Below, piece after piece: positions 1 through 5,283 of a DNA stretch of 5,283 nucleotides. The notes under the pieces were generated by a model. That model searched no databases. It saw only the letters and a list, made by a program, of their open reading frames with translations, and was not told where the DNA came from. The stretch's first letter is position 1. The number at the start of each line of letters is the position of its first letter. The stretch is from Clostridiales bacterium (GTDB lineage Bacteria; Bacillota; Clostridia; Lachnospirales; CAG-274), in NCBI GenBank assembly GCA_021202835.1, contig JAJQCI010000285.1, forward strand, positions 1-5,283, given 5' to 3'. Position numbers and translations under genes: made by a program.

Positions 1-2
1 AT

Positions 3-758
3 ATAACGGTCATTTTGCTTTTGTACTTTTTTGTTATCGGAACCTTTGACATAGAAAAAGCACATTTATTTACAAAAATGGCAGAAGGTGAGAAAGCGGA
101 CAACATCTCCTTCTTTGAAATAAGCGGCAGCTTAAGCAATACCTCCTACAGAATATTTATAAACTGTTATTTCAAAAAATTTATATGCCTTTCGGTTCTC
201 TTTTTGCTTGTCGAAATCGCTGTAAGATTTTTGTTTGGTTTTATAAAAACCGGCCCACTTGATATATTAAAAAATACATCATATATTCCTGACCCGACTA
301 AAAGTCTGTACCTTGCCTGCACATTGTTTGCCGTTATAAGCGTTCTCATTTTGTGTTTGTTTGTGTATATATTAATAAAATACATTTTTGTGGAATATAT
401 TATCGCCGAAAAATGCAGCAAATATATTGAAAAAAGCAATGATATGGGAATAATTGACAACGCCGCATATAAAAAACATGTCTACAAAAATTTCCGAAGC
501 TTTATATTGGGAGACAGGTCTTTGTCATCAACGGAAATATACTCGGAAAACAACGCCTTAGTCAGAAATAACTTTTCAATAATAACAAAGTTTGTTTTGT
601 CATTTTCCGGCTGGTTTCTGCTTTCATTGGCCACCTTGGGAATCGGCTTTGCCTTTTTGATACCCTATTTTAATGCGGCCTCCGCCCTGCTTTATTCCGA
701 ATTAAAAGAATCTCGGGATAACGCCTGTAAATTTCTGACAGACACTGCAAATAAATGA
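3..758 (+). CDS. DUF975-like integral membrane protein, 5' end cut by the window
   Basis: The frame is open from the first complete codon (3-5) to TGA at 756-758, giving about 251 visible residues. The first in-frame start is a TTG at 15 inside a hydrophobic stretch with no ribosome binding site, so the true start lies upstream and the N-terminus is missing. Counting the TTG codon as residue 1, hydrophobic segments lie near 1-14 (partial), 56-77, 98-128 and 192-228, with a polar, Lys/Tyr-rich stretch near 132-188. The last segment carries LSFSGWFLLSLATLGIGFAF followed by LIPYFNAASALLYSEL. This resembles the C-terminal signature of DUF975 proteins (an SF-GW, a TLGIG, then a PY and an aromatic before the soluble tail). 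The upstream half is more diverged, so the family call is tentative. DUF975 proteins are Firmicute membrane proteins of unknown function. The gene looks more A/T-rich than rplJL and has no terminator of its own before the rplJ promoter. Confidence 0.6.
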   Translation: MTVILLLYFFVIGTFDIEKAHLFTKMAEGEKADNISFFEISGSLSNTSYRIFINCYFKKFICLSVLFLLVEIAVRFLFGFIKTGPLDILKNTSYIPDPTKSLYLACTLFAVISVLILCLFVYILIKYIFVEYIIAEKCSKYIEKSNDMGIIDNAAYKKHVYKNFRSFILGDRSLSSTEIYSENNALVRNNFSIITKFVLSFSGWFLLSLATLGIGFAFLIPYFNAASALLYSELKESRDNACKFLTDTANK

Positions 759-776
759 AATTTTTTTAAAAAACAC

Positions 777-805
777 TTGACAAGCGGTTTTAAATGCGTT
801 ATACT
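777..805 (+). promoter_or_regulatory. Sigma-A type promoter of the rplJ-rplL operon
   Basis: A perfect -35 box TTGACA (777-782) is separated by exactly 17 bases from a -10 box TATACT (800-805, five of six consensus bases). Transcription is expected to start near 811-813, directly at the 5' edge of the L10 leader, which supports the call. The stretch just upstream (about 747-773) is almost all A/T with T and A runs and could act as an UP element, as expected for a ribosomal protein promoter. No start-site data are available, so the exact +1 is inferred. Confidence 0.85.
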
Positions 806-810
806 TTAGA

Positions 811-916
811 AAGTGCCGTAGACAGCGAGTGCCTTTCGGGCGTAACGTATATCAACTCGCCGAGGAATCATTATTAATGTGATTTTATGCCCTGCGGTTC
901 GCTCAGGGCTTTTTTT
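811..916 (+). ncRNA. Ribosomal protein L10 leader (autoregulatory mRNA element)
   Basis: The 5' UTR ahead of rplJ carries the conserved L10-leader strings GTGCCGTAGACAGC (813-826) and CTCGCCGAGG (856-865). A 6-bp helix GCGAGT (825-830) with ACTCGC (855-860) encloses a small hairpin, GCC (831-833) with GGC (839-841). The asymmetric internal region between them fits the kink-turn-like site bound by L10. A hairpin AATCA/TGATT (866-870 with 880-884) follows, then an intrinsic terminator. In Bacillus, the L10(L12)4 complex binds this leader and causes premature termination, a negative feedback loop; the same role is inferred here from motif and position. A competing pairing, GGGCGTAA (838-845) with TTATGCCC (885-892), would open both the binding fold and the terminator stem. 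Confidence 0.88.
889..916 (+). terminator. Intrinsic attenuator terminator of the L10 leader
   Basis: GCCCTG (889-894) pairs perfectly with CAGGGC (904-909) around a 9-base loop, followed at once by seven T residues (910-916). It lies between the promoter and rplJ, so it must be conditional or leaky for the operon to be expressed. It is the output end of the L10 leader. It may also stop transcripts arriving from the upstream membrane protein gene, which has no terminator of its own. Confidence 0.88.
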
Positions 917-933
917 ATATCTATAGCACTTCC

Positions 934-959
934 GAATCGGCGGAGGTTTTCCCCGGTTC
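934..959 (+). other. Hairpin in the rplJ 5' UTR, downstream of the attenuator
   Basis: GAATCGG (934-940) can pair with CCGGTTC (953-959), seven pairs with one G-U. Inside, after a four-base bulge (941-944), GG (945-946) pairs with CC (951-952) around a TTTT loop. It ends 17 bases before the rplJ Shine-Dalgarno (AAGGAGGTG, 977-985), so it leaves the ribosome binding site open. It buries an internal GGAGG (942-946) that could otherwise mimic a Shine-Dalgarno. The role is unknown and the fold was found by eye only. Confidence 0.35.
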
Positions 960-990
960 ACTGTTTAAAAATATTCAAGGAGGTGTAACA

Positions 991-1497
991 ATGGCAAAAA
1001 TCGAACAAAAGCAGGTTGTTGTAAACGAAATCAAGGAAAAGCTTGAAAAGGCTACTTCGGCGATTTTGGTTGACGCAAGAGGTCTTACCGTTGAACAGGA
1101 CACAAACCTCAGAAAGCAGTTAAGAGAAGCCGGCGCCGACTATAAGGTTTACAAAAACACAATGATGAACTTTGCGGTTGAGGGAACAGCTTATGAGAGC
1201 CTCAAAGACTATTTCTCAGGCCCTTCCACACTGGCTGTTTGCTACGAAGATCCCACAGTAGCAGCTTCAATAATCAAAAAGTTTATGAAGGATGCTAAGG
1301 CGCTTGAATTCAAGGGCGGCGTTATCGACGGAGTCGCTTATGATGCAGCCGGTCTTACAAAGATCGCAGACATCCCCTCAAGAGAGGTTCTTCTTTCAAG
1401 ACTTCTCGGCAGCTTACAGGGCCCCATGGCATCTTTTGCAAGAGTTATCAAGGCTATTGCCGAAAAAGACGGCGAAGCCGCAGCCGCAGAGGCTTAA
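991..1497 (+). CDS. rplJ: 50S ribosomal protein L10 (uL10)
   Basis: This 168-residue protein is of usual length for the family (about 165-175). L10 anchors the L7/L12 stalk to 23S rRNA at the L11-binding region and is needed for recruiting translational GTPases. The N-terminal rRNA-binding domain shows the family pattern: VDARGLTV near residues 27-34, YKVYKNTMM near 51-59, and SGP near 76-78 followed by LAV. The later LSRLLGSLQGPM (near 135-146) leads into the C-terminal helix, which binds L7/L12 dimers. The protein ends in an Ala/Glu-rich tail. The ATG is preceded by a near-perfect AAGGAGGTG (977-985). The gene is transcribed from the promoter at 777-805 through the L10 leader, and L10 is expected to repress its own operon. 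rplL follows after 54 bases. rplK and rplA, its usual upstream partners, are absent. Confidence 0.97.
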   Translation: MAKIEQKQVVVNEIKEKLEKATSAILVDARGLTVEQDTNLRKQLREAGADYKVYKNTMMNFAVEGTAYESLKDYFSGPSTLAVCYEDPTVAASIIKKFMKDAKALEFKGGVIDGVAYDAAGLTKIADIPSREVLLSRLLGSLQGPMASFARVIKAIAEKDGEAAAAEA

Positions 1498-1520
1498 TTC
1501 AGCTTAAAACCGCTTAAAAA
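1491..1520 (+). repeat. Three degenerate 10-base repeats across the rplJ stop codon
   Basis: GCTTAA occurs at 1492, 1502 and 1512, exactly 10 bases apart; the second and third copies extend to GCTTAAAA. The first copy includes the last Ala codon and the TAA stop of rplJ. The array is short and A/T-rich, and may be chance or slippage. It lies 19 bases before the rplL Shine-Dalgarno. No function is assigned. Confidence 0.4.
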
Positions 1521-1551
1521 TAATAAAAAATCTGAAACGGAGGATATAAAA

Positions 1552-1917
1552 ATGGCAAATATTCAAGAAATTATCGATGCTGTAAAGGGTCTTACAGTTC
1601 TCGAACTTAACGATTTAGTAAAGGCTTGTGAGGAAGAGTTCGGCGTTTCCGCTTCCGCAGGCGTAGTTGTAGCAGCCGGCGCAGCAGCTCCCGTTGAAGA
1701 AGAAAAGACAGAATTCAACGTAGAGCTTACAGAAATCGGCTCAGAAAAGATTAAGGTTATTAAGGTTGTAAGAGAAATCACAGGTCTTGGTCTTAAAGAA
1801 GCTAAGGCTGCTGTTGACGGTGCTCCTACAGTTCTTAAGGAAGCTATCTCCAAGGAAGACGCTGAAGCTTACAAGAAGAAGCTTGAAGACGTTGGCGCTA
1901 AGGTTACACTTAAATAA
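1552..1917 (+). CDS. rplL: 50S ribosomal protein L7/L12 (bL12)
   Basis: This 121-residue protein matches the family length. L7/L12 is the multi-copy stalk protein that recruits and stimulates EF-Tu, EF-G, IF2 and release factors. The three-part layout is clear. The N-terminal dimerisation and L10-binding domain spans about 1-33 ([20 protein letters not shown]). A flexible Ala/Val/Gly-rich hinge spans about 34-52. The globular C-terminal domain (about 53-121) carries the GTPase-factor surface [20 protein letters not shown] and a family-typical C-terminal GAKVTLK. The Shine-Dalgarno GGAGGA (1539-1544) is seven bases before the ATG. The 54-base gap from rplJ has no terminator, so the two genes share an mRNA. 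Extra ribosome loading on this strong site would help make the several L12 copies needed per L10. A strong terminator follows, so this operon does not read into rpoBC. Confidence 0.98.
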   Translation: MANIQEIIDAVKGLTVLELNDLVKACEEEFGVSASAGVVVAAGAAAPVEEEKTEFNVELTEIGSEKIKVIKVVREITGLGLKEAKAAVDGAPTVLKEAISKEDAEAYKKKLEDVGAKVTLK

Positions 1918-1932
1918 TTTAAACAAAAAAAC

Positions 1933-1950
1933 GGGCTGTATAAACCGCCC
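1933..1950 (+). other. Short G/C-closed hairpin after rplL
   Basis: GGGC (1933-1936) pairs with GCCC (1947-1950), and after one mismatch GT (1938-1939) pairs with AC (1944-1945). No T-run follows, so it is not a complete terminator. It sits 6 bases before the main terminator stem and may protect the rplJL mRNA 3' end or assist termination. This is an inference from pairing alone. Confidence 0.35.
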
Positions 1951-1956
1951 TGACAT

Positions 1957-2003
1957 AAAAAGAGGATTTTTCTCAATTATCTTGAGCAAAAATTCTCTTT
2001 TTT
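1957..2003 (+). terminator. Strong intrinsic terminator of the rplJ-rplL operon
   Basis: A 20-pair stem is formed by 1957-1976 and 1982-2002 around the 5-base loop TTATC. It has only one G-U pair (1965/1994) and one bulged C (1987). The right arm ends in a run of six T residues (1998-2003). The stem is unusually long and A/T-rich, with A and T tracts on both arms, so its left arm begins with an A-run and the structure could also terminate transcripts from the opposite strand. It ends the ribosomal operon and lies just before the MBL gene. Confidence 0.9.
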
Positions 2004-2008
2004 ATTAT
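1982..2008 (+). promoter_or_regulatory. Weak candidate promoter for the MBL-fold gene
   Basis: TTGAGC (1982-1987, four of six) and TATTAT (2003-2008, five of six) are spaced 15 bases apart; an alternative -10 TATTAA at 2006-2011 gives 18 bases. Transcription would begin near 2015-2018, just before the ribosome binding site of the next gene. The elements lie inside the right arm of the rplL terminator. The gene behind a strong terminator needs either its own promoter or readthrough, which is the main reason to list this. Spacing is poor and the call is weak. Confidence 0.25.
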
Positions 2009-2022
2009 TAATGAACAGAAAA

Positions 2023-2027
2023 AAGGA
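2023..2027 (+). promoter_or_regulatory. Ribosome binding site that selects the ATG at 2035
   Basis: AAGGA at 2023-2027 lies seven bases before the ATG at 2035. The earlier in-frame ATG at 2011 is only eight bases from the terminator T-run and has no Shine-Dalgarno upstream; the purine block used here would lie inside its coding sequence. This favours 2035 as the start. Confidence 0.7.
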
Positions 2028-2034
2028 TTTTAAA

Positions 2035-2883
2035 ATGAACGAACACAAAATTCGGGTAACCGTTCTTATCGAAAACACCTCCGACGGTATTCTCACCTGT
2101 GAACACGGACTGAGCCTTTTTATAGAATATGCAGGAAAAAGAATACTTCTTGACGCCGGAAGCAGCGAAGCCTTTGGGGAAAACGCAGAAAAGCTGGGCC
2201 TCTCTCTGACGTGTCTTGACGCATATGTTCTGTCACACGGCCACTATGACCACTCCGGCGGTTTTGATTATATTTTCAGAAATGACCCGGCTGCAAGGGT
2301 TTACGCCCGAAAAGAGGCTCTTGATGTCTATCTTTCCGCCGCCGGCGGCCTTCACGAAATCAGCGTGCCTGAAAATGTGGCGAAACAGAGGGAAAGATTT
2401 ATTTTTACAGATGGCCTAAAAGAGATTCTCCCCAAAATATACCTTATTCCTCACAAAACAACAGGGCTTGAAGGTATAGGCGAAAAAAGCAAATTATATA
2501 AAAAACAGGGCGCAGAAATTTTGCCGGATGATTTTGCACACGAGCAAAGCCTTGTTGTCGACACAGAAGATGGTCTTGTTATTTTTAACAGCTGTTCTCA
2601 CGCAGCAGCCCCTAACATAATCAGAGAGGCCAAAGCAGCCCTGGGCCGAAAACGGGTTTATGCCTATGTCGGCGGCCTTCATATGAAGGGCAGAAAAAAC
2701 GGCAGGGAAATATGTGCCTTTTCTGAAGAGGAAACCTGCAGTCTTTGCAGAGCCTTTCTAAAAGAAAACATCCGGAAAATTTATACAGGTCACTGCACGG
2801 GAACACCGGGCTTCGAAAAGCTTAAAAGCCGTCTGGGAAACCGTGTGCAAAGGCTTTCAACAGGCTTAATTTTTACTTTGTGA
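2035..2883 (+). CDS. MBL-fold metallo-hydrolase, COG1237 type (substrate unknown)
   Basis: From ATG 2035 the protein has 282 residues; an in-frame ATG at 2011 would add eight (MNRKKDFK) but lacks a ribosome binding site. The fold is clear: the LLDAG strand (about 38-42), the metal motif HGHYDH with H68, H70, D72 and H73, then CSH with H189, GGLH with H216 and GHCTG with H253. The SHGHYDHSGG, GGLH and HCTG strings together match the COG1237 group, often labelled 7,8-dihydropterin-6-methyl-4-(beta-D-ribofuranosyl)-aminobenzene-5'-phosphate synthase after an archaeal methanopterin enzyme. That reaction is unlikely in an ordinary Clostridia-type bacterium, so only a metal-dependent hydrolase or related activity is inferred. 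The usual bridging Asp of MBL enzymes seems replaced by the GGLH segment, a trait I recall for this group. There is no signal peptide or membrane segment, so it is likely cytoplasmic. A CxxC (C235, C238) lies before the last motif. It stands alone between two terminators and converges with mfd. Confidence 0.88.
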   Translation: MNEHKIRVTVLIENTSDGILTCEHGLSLFIEYAGKRILLDAGSSEAFGENAEKLGLSLTCLDAYVLSHGHYDHSGGFDYIFRNDPAARVYARKEALDVYLSAAGGLHEISVPENVAKQRERFIFTDGLKEILPKIYLIPHKTTGLEGIGEKSKLYKKQGAEILPDDFAHEQSLVVDTEDGLVIFNSCSHAAAPNIIREAKAALGRKRVYAYVGGLHMKGRKNGREICAFSEEETCSLCRAFLKENIRKIYTGHCTGTPGFEKLKSRLGNRVQRLSTGLIFTL

Positions 2884-2889
2884 AATTTT

Positions 2890-2923
2890 AAAGGCAAGCC
2901 GAAATTATCGGTTTGCCTTTTTT
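2890..2923 (+). terminator. Intrinsic terminator between the convergent MBL and mfd genes
   Basis: A 13-pair stem is formed by 2890-2902 and 2908-2920 around loop AATTA, with one G-U pair (2898/2912). The right arm runs into six T residues (2918-2923), making it strong for the MBL gene. On the - strand the hairpin is the same, but only three T residues follow before an A-run, so it would be a weaker terminator for mfd. mfd ends 13 bases away and I see no other terminator for it in the 52-base gap, so shared use is likely. Confidence 0.9.
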
Positions 2924-2935
2924 CAGTGTCTGAAT

Positions 2936-5283
2936 TTATGAAATACTGTCTACAATCTCGCTGAGCTCTCCTATAAGCTCCGTTCCCTTTGTTTCTGTTT
3001 TATAGGTAAGATAGGTATCCCCCGAAGCCGTAATCTGAATTCTGTTTCTCATCCGCCTTATAAGATCCATTATTTTGCCGCTGTCGGGGTCTGCCCCCTG
3101 TTTAAACGTAAAAATCACACTGTGAGCCTTTCCCGTAATGGCAGTGATTTTGAGCTTTTTTGCTTTTTCCTTAAGAAGGGCAATATCCATAAGGTTGGCC
3201 ACAACCCTCGGATAGTCTCCAAACCTGTCTATAAGCTCGTCGCTGACCTCTTCATGGTCCTTAGGGGTTATTATATAAGAAATCTTTTTGTACATTTCAA
3301 GCTTTTGAATCTCATCGGAAATATAAGAATTGGGAATAAAGGCGTTTACGCTTATATCTATAAGTGTTTCAACAGGCTCTTCCGTTTTTTCGCCCTTAAA
3401 TTCTCTTATTGCCTTGTCGAGAATTCTGCAGTACATATCATAGCCTATTTTATCCATATGGCCATGCTGGTTTGCCCCCAGAAGGTCCCCTGCCCCTCTG
3501 ATCTCCAAGTCTCTCAAAGCCACCTTAAAGCCGGAGCCGAATTCAGTAAACTCCTTTATTGTTTTAAGTCTTTTTTCGGAAATCTCATTGGGGATTTTAT
3601 CCTTTTTATACATAAGATAACAATAAGCCTGTTTGTTTGTCCTTCCTACACGGCCTCTCAGCTGATAAAGCTGGCTTAAGCCCATATAGTCGGCGTTTTC
3701 TATTATTATTGTGTTAACATTCTGAATATCCATTCCCGTTTCGATTATGGTGGTACATACAAGAATATCTATTTTCCTGTTTAAAAAGCTTTCAAGAACC
3801 TTTTCAAGCTCTCTTTCCTTCATTTGGCCGTGGCCGACGCCTACCTTCGCTTCGGGAATAAGGCGGCTTATTTTTTCGGCGGTTTCATCTATTGTCTGAA
3901 CTCTGTTGTGAAGATAATAAACCTGACCGCCCTGTCTTAGCTCTCTTAAAATAGCCGTTGTTACGGTTTCCTCGCTGTATTCCATAACATAGGTTTGAAC
4001 AGGCAGTCTGTCTTCGGGAGGTTCGTTTAAAACACTCATATCCCTTATTCCGCTTAGGCTCATATGAAGAGTACGGGGAATGGGGGTTGCGCTGAGAGTC
4101 AAAATATCAACGTCCTCTGTTATGGTTTTAAGCTTTTCCTTGTGGCCTACGCCGAAGCGCTGTTCCTCGTCCACAATAACAAGGCCCAAATCCTTAAAAA
4201 CGATATCCTTTGAAAGAAGCCTGTGTGTTCCCACAACAAAGTCACATTCGCCATTTTTAAGTTTCTCAACAGTTTTCTTCTGCTGAGCGGCCGTTCTGAA
4301 TCTGGAAAGAACCTCTATATTTATGGGGTAATCTCTGAAGCGCTCCAATATGTTCTGATAATGCTGATTTGCAAGTATCGTAGTAGGAACCAGAAAAGCA
4401 ACCTGTTTTCCGTCACATATAGCCTTAAAGGCGGCTCTCAGGGCCACCTCTGTTTTTCCGTAGCCAACGTCGCCGCAGACAAGTCTGTCCATAATTTTAC
4501 CGTTTTCCATATCACGCTTTATGTCTATAACAGCTTCAAGCTGGCCTTCTGTTTCTTCAAAGGGAAAGGCTTCTTCAAACTCCGCCTGCCACGTTGTGTC
4601 GGGGGAATATCTGTAGCCCTGCTTAACCTGTCTTTTTCCGTAAAGCTCCACAAGGTCAAAGGCCAGCTCTTTTACGGCAGATCTTGCTTTGGCTTTGGCC
4701 CTTGCCCAGGACGTGCCCCCTAAGCTGTTAAGCTTAAGCTTTGCGGTGTCACCTCCGATGTATTTCTGAACAAGCTCCATCTGGTTTACCGATACATAAA
4801 GCTTTCCGCCCCCGTCATATTCAAGACAGAGATAATCCTTTAAAAAGCCGTCGGCTTCAACCTGTTCAATTCCCTTGTAGATTCCTATTCCGTGGTTTTC
4901 GTGAACAACATAGTCTCCCGGCTTCAGGTCTGAAAAGGAGGAGATTCCGGCTGTATCGGAGGAAGAACCCTTTCGTCTTCTCTTTTTTGCCGCCTTTCTG
5001 CCGCTTTCGTTAAGAACGGCAAGCTTTTTTTCTTCAAACACAAATGAGGACAGGCCGCCCTTTGAAACCCCTGCAATATTTTTTTCGGGGAATTTATCGC
5101 TGTGAATGCTTACCTCTCCGTCTGTCAGCGCTTTTATGACATTTCTCATATTCTGAGTGGTTGAGGTCAAAACCAAAACATTATAGCCCTCTTTATGATA
5201 TTCCTTTACCGTTCCGGAAAGCTCCTCAAGATTTCTGCCATAGCCTTTAACGGCTCTTGACTTGAAATCTATAACATCTTTTT
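2936..5283 (-). CDS. mfd: Transcription-repair coupling factor Mfd, N-terminus beyond the window
   Basis: Mfd is a cytoplasmic DNA translocase that pushes RNA polymerase stalled at DNA lesions off the template and recruits UvrA for nucleotide excision repair. The frame is open from TAA (2936-2938) to the window edge, giving 781 visible residues of a family usually near 1150. The UvrB-like, UvrA-binding N-terminal part is therefore outside. A start at TTG 5176 is unlikely because homologous sequence continues past it. Counting the first visible codon (5279-5281) as 1: a basic linker at about 96-105; the CarD-like RNA polymerase interaction domain from about 116 (FSDLKPGDYVVHENHGIGIY) to 180; Walker A GDVGYGKT 270-277; Walker B DEEQ 371-374; motif III SATPIPRT 397-404; motif V TTIIETGMDI 510-519; motif VI QLRGRVGR 540-547; the TRG translocation motif about 582-609 (DLEIRGAGDLLGANQHGHM); and the C-terminal autoinhibitory TRCF domain from about 635. 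All key residues are intact. Any promoter lies outside the window. Confidence 0.97.
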   Translation of the reverse strand, partial: KDVIDFKSRAVKGYGRNLEELSGTVKEYHKEGYNVLVLTSTTQNMRNVIKALTDGEVSIHSDKFPEKNIAGVSKGGLSSFVFEEKKLAVLNESGRKAAKKRRRKGSSSDTAGISSFSDLKPGDYVVHENHGIGIYKGIEQVEADGFLKDYLCLEYDGGGKLYVSVNQMELVQKYIGGDTAKLKLNSLGGTSWARAKAKARSAVKELAFDLVELYGKRQVKQGYRYSPDTTWQAEFEEAFPFEETEGQLEAVIDIKRDMENGKIMDRLVCGDVGYGKTEVALRAAFKAICDGKQVAFLVPTTILANQHYQNILERFRDYPINIEVLSRFRTAAQQKKTVEKLKNGECDFVVGTHRLLSKDIVFKDLGLVIVDEEQRFGVGHKEKLKTITEDVDILTLSATPIPRTLHMSLSGIRDMSVLNEPPEDRLPVQTYVMEYSEETVTTAILRELRQGGQVYYLHNRVQTIDETAEKISRLIPEAKVGVGHGQMKERELEKVLESFLNRKIDILVCTTIIETGMDIQNVNTIIIENADYMGLSQLYQLRGRVGRTNKQAYCYLMYKKDKIPNEISEKRLKTIKEFTEFGSGFKVALRDLEIRGAGDLLGANQHGHMDKIGYDMYCRILDKAIREFKGEKTEEPVETLIDISVNAFIPNSYISDEIQKLEMYKKISYIITPKDHEEVSDELIDRFGDYPRVVANLMDIALLKEKAKKLKITAITGKAHSVIFTFKQGADPDSGKIMDLIRRMRNRIQITASGDTYLTYKTETKGTELIGELSEIVDSIS

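Noticed and set aside
15..17. TTG as the start of the DUF975-like gene
   Set aside because: It falls inside a hydrophobic segment with open frame upstream and no ribosome binding site; the gene simply begins before the window.
759..776. T-run followed by A-run after the DUF975-like gene as an intrinsic terminator
   Set aside because: It is a pure A/T palindrome without a G/C stem, better read as an UP-like element upstream of the rplJ promoter.
1563..1853. 96-codon open frame on the - strand, opposite rplL
   Set aside because: It is a Ser/Thr/Ala-rich translation typical of the antisense of a codon-biased ribosomal protein gene, with no initiation evidence.
2011..2034. Upstream in-frame ATG as the start of the MBL-fold gene
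   Set aside because: It has no Shine-Dalgarno, sits eight bases after the terminator T-run, and would place a good ribosome binding site inside the coding sequence; ATG 2035 is better supported.
3122..3679. 185-codon open frame on the + strand, opposite mfd
   Set aside because: It lies fully inside the conserved mfd coding sequence, has no ribosome binding site or recognisable domain, and is the expected shadow of a real gene on the other strand.
4223..4723. 166-codon open frame on the + strand, opposite the mfd helicase and RNA polymerase interaction regions
   Set aside because: The - strand frame is an intact, motif-complete Mfd; this frame has no family resemblance and no initiation signals.
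5174..5176. TTG as the start of mfd, or a truncated Mfd
   Set aside because: The frame remains open and Mfd-like to the window edge (35 more codons), so the apparent truncation is only the window boundary.

Overview
The window looks like chromosome from a low-to-mid GC Clostridia-type Firmicute. The evidence is strong Shine-Dalgarno sequences, a consensus sigma-A promoter with an A/T-rich upstream region, a Firmicute-style L10 leader attenuator, U-tract terminators and Clostridia-like Mfd and L7/L12 sequences. It holds core genes rather than an accessory island. I see no mobile element, CRISPR array, tRNA or rRNA. The organism cannot be named from this sequence alone.

Layout from left to right: (1) the 3' part of a membrane protein gene on the + strand (to 758), DUF975-like and cut by the window edge; (2) a 232-base intergenic region with a near-consensus promoter (777-805), a ribosomal protein L10 leader (811-916) ending in an intrinsic terminator, and a further 5' UTR hairpin; (3) rplJ (L10, 991-1497) and rplL (L7/L12, 1552-1917); (4) a strong, long, A/T-rich terminator (1957-2003); (5) a metallo-beta-lactamase-fold hydrolase of the COG1237 type (2035-2883); (6) a terminator hairpin shared by two convergent genes (2890-2923); (7) on the - strand, the C-terminal two thirds of mfd, the transcription-repair coupling factor, running off the right edge.

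The coherent unit is rplJ-rplL under autogenous control. Free L10(L12) complex is expected to bind the leader and promote termination before rplJ, matching stalk protein output to ribosome assembly. The leader contains an 8-bp pairing (838-845 with 885-892) that excludes both the protein-binding fold and the terminator, so it is a concrete antiterminator candidate. rplKA is not upstream and rpoBC is not downstream, so this stalk operon is detached from the usual rplKAJL-rpoBC cluster. The MBL and mfd genes appear to be independent neighbours. I found no convincing previously undescribed system. The most useful observations are the attenuator switch and the broken-up ribosomal/RNA polymerase gene order.
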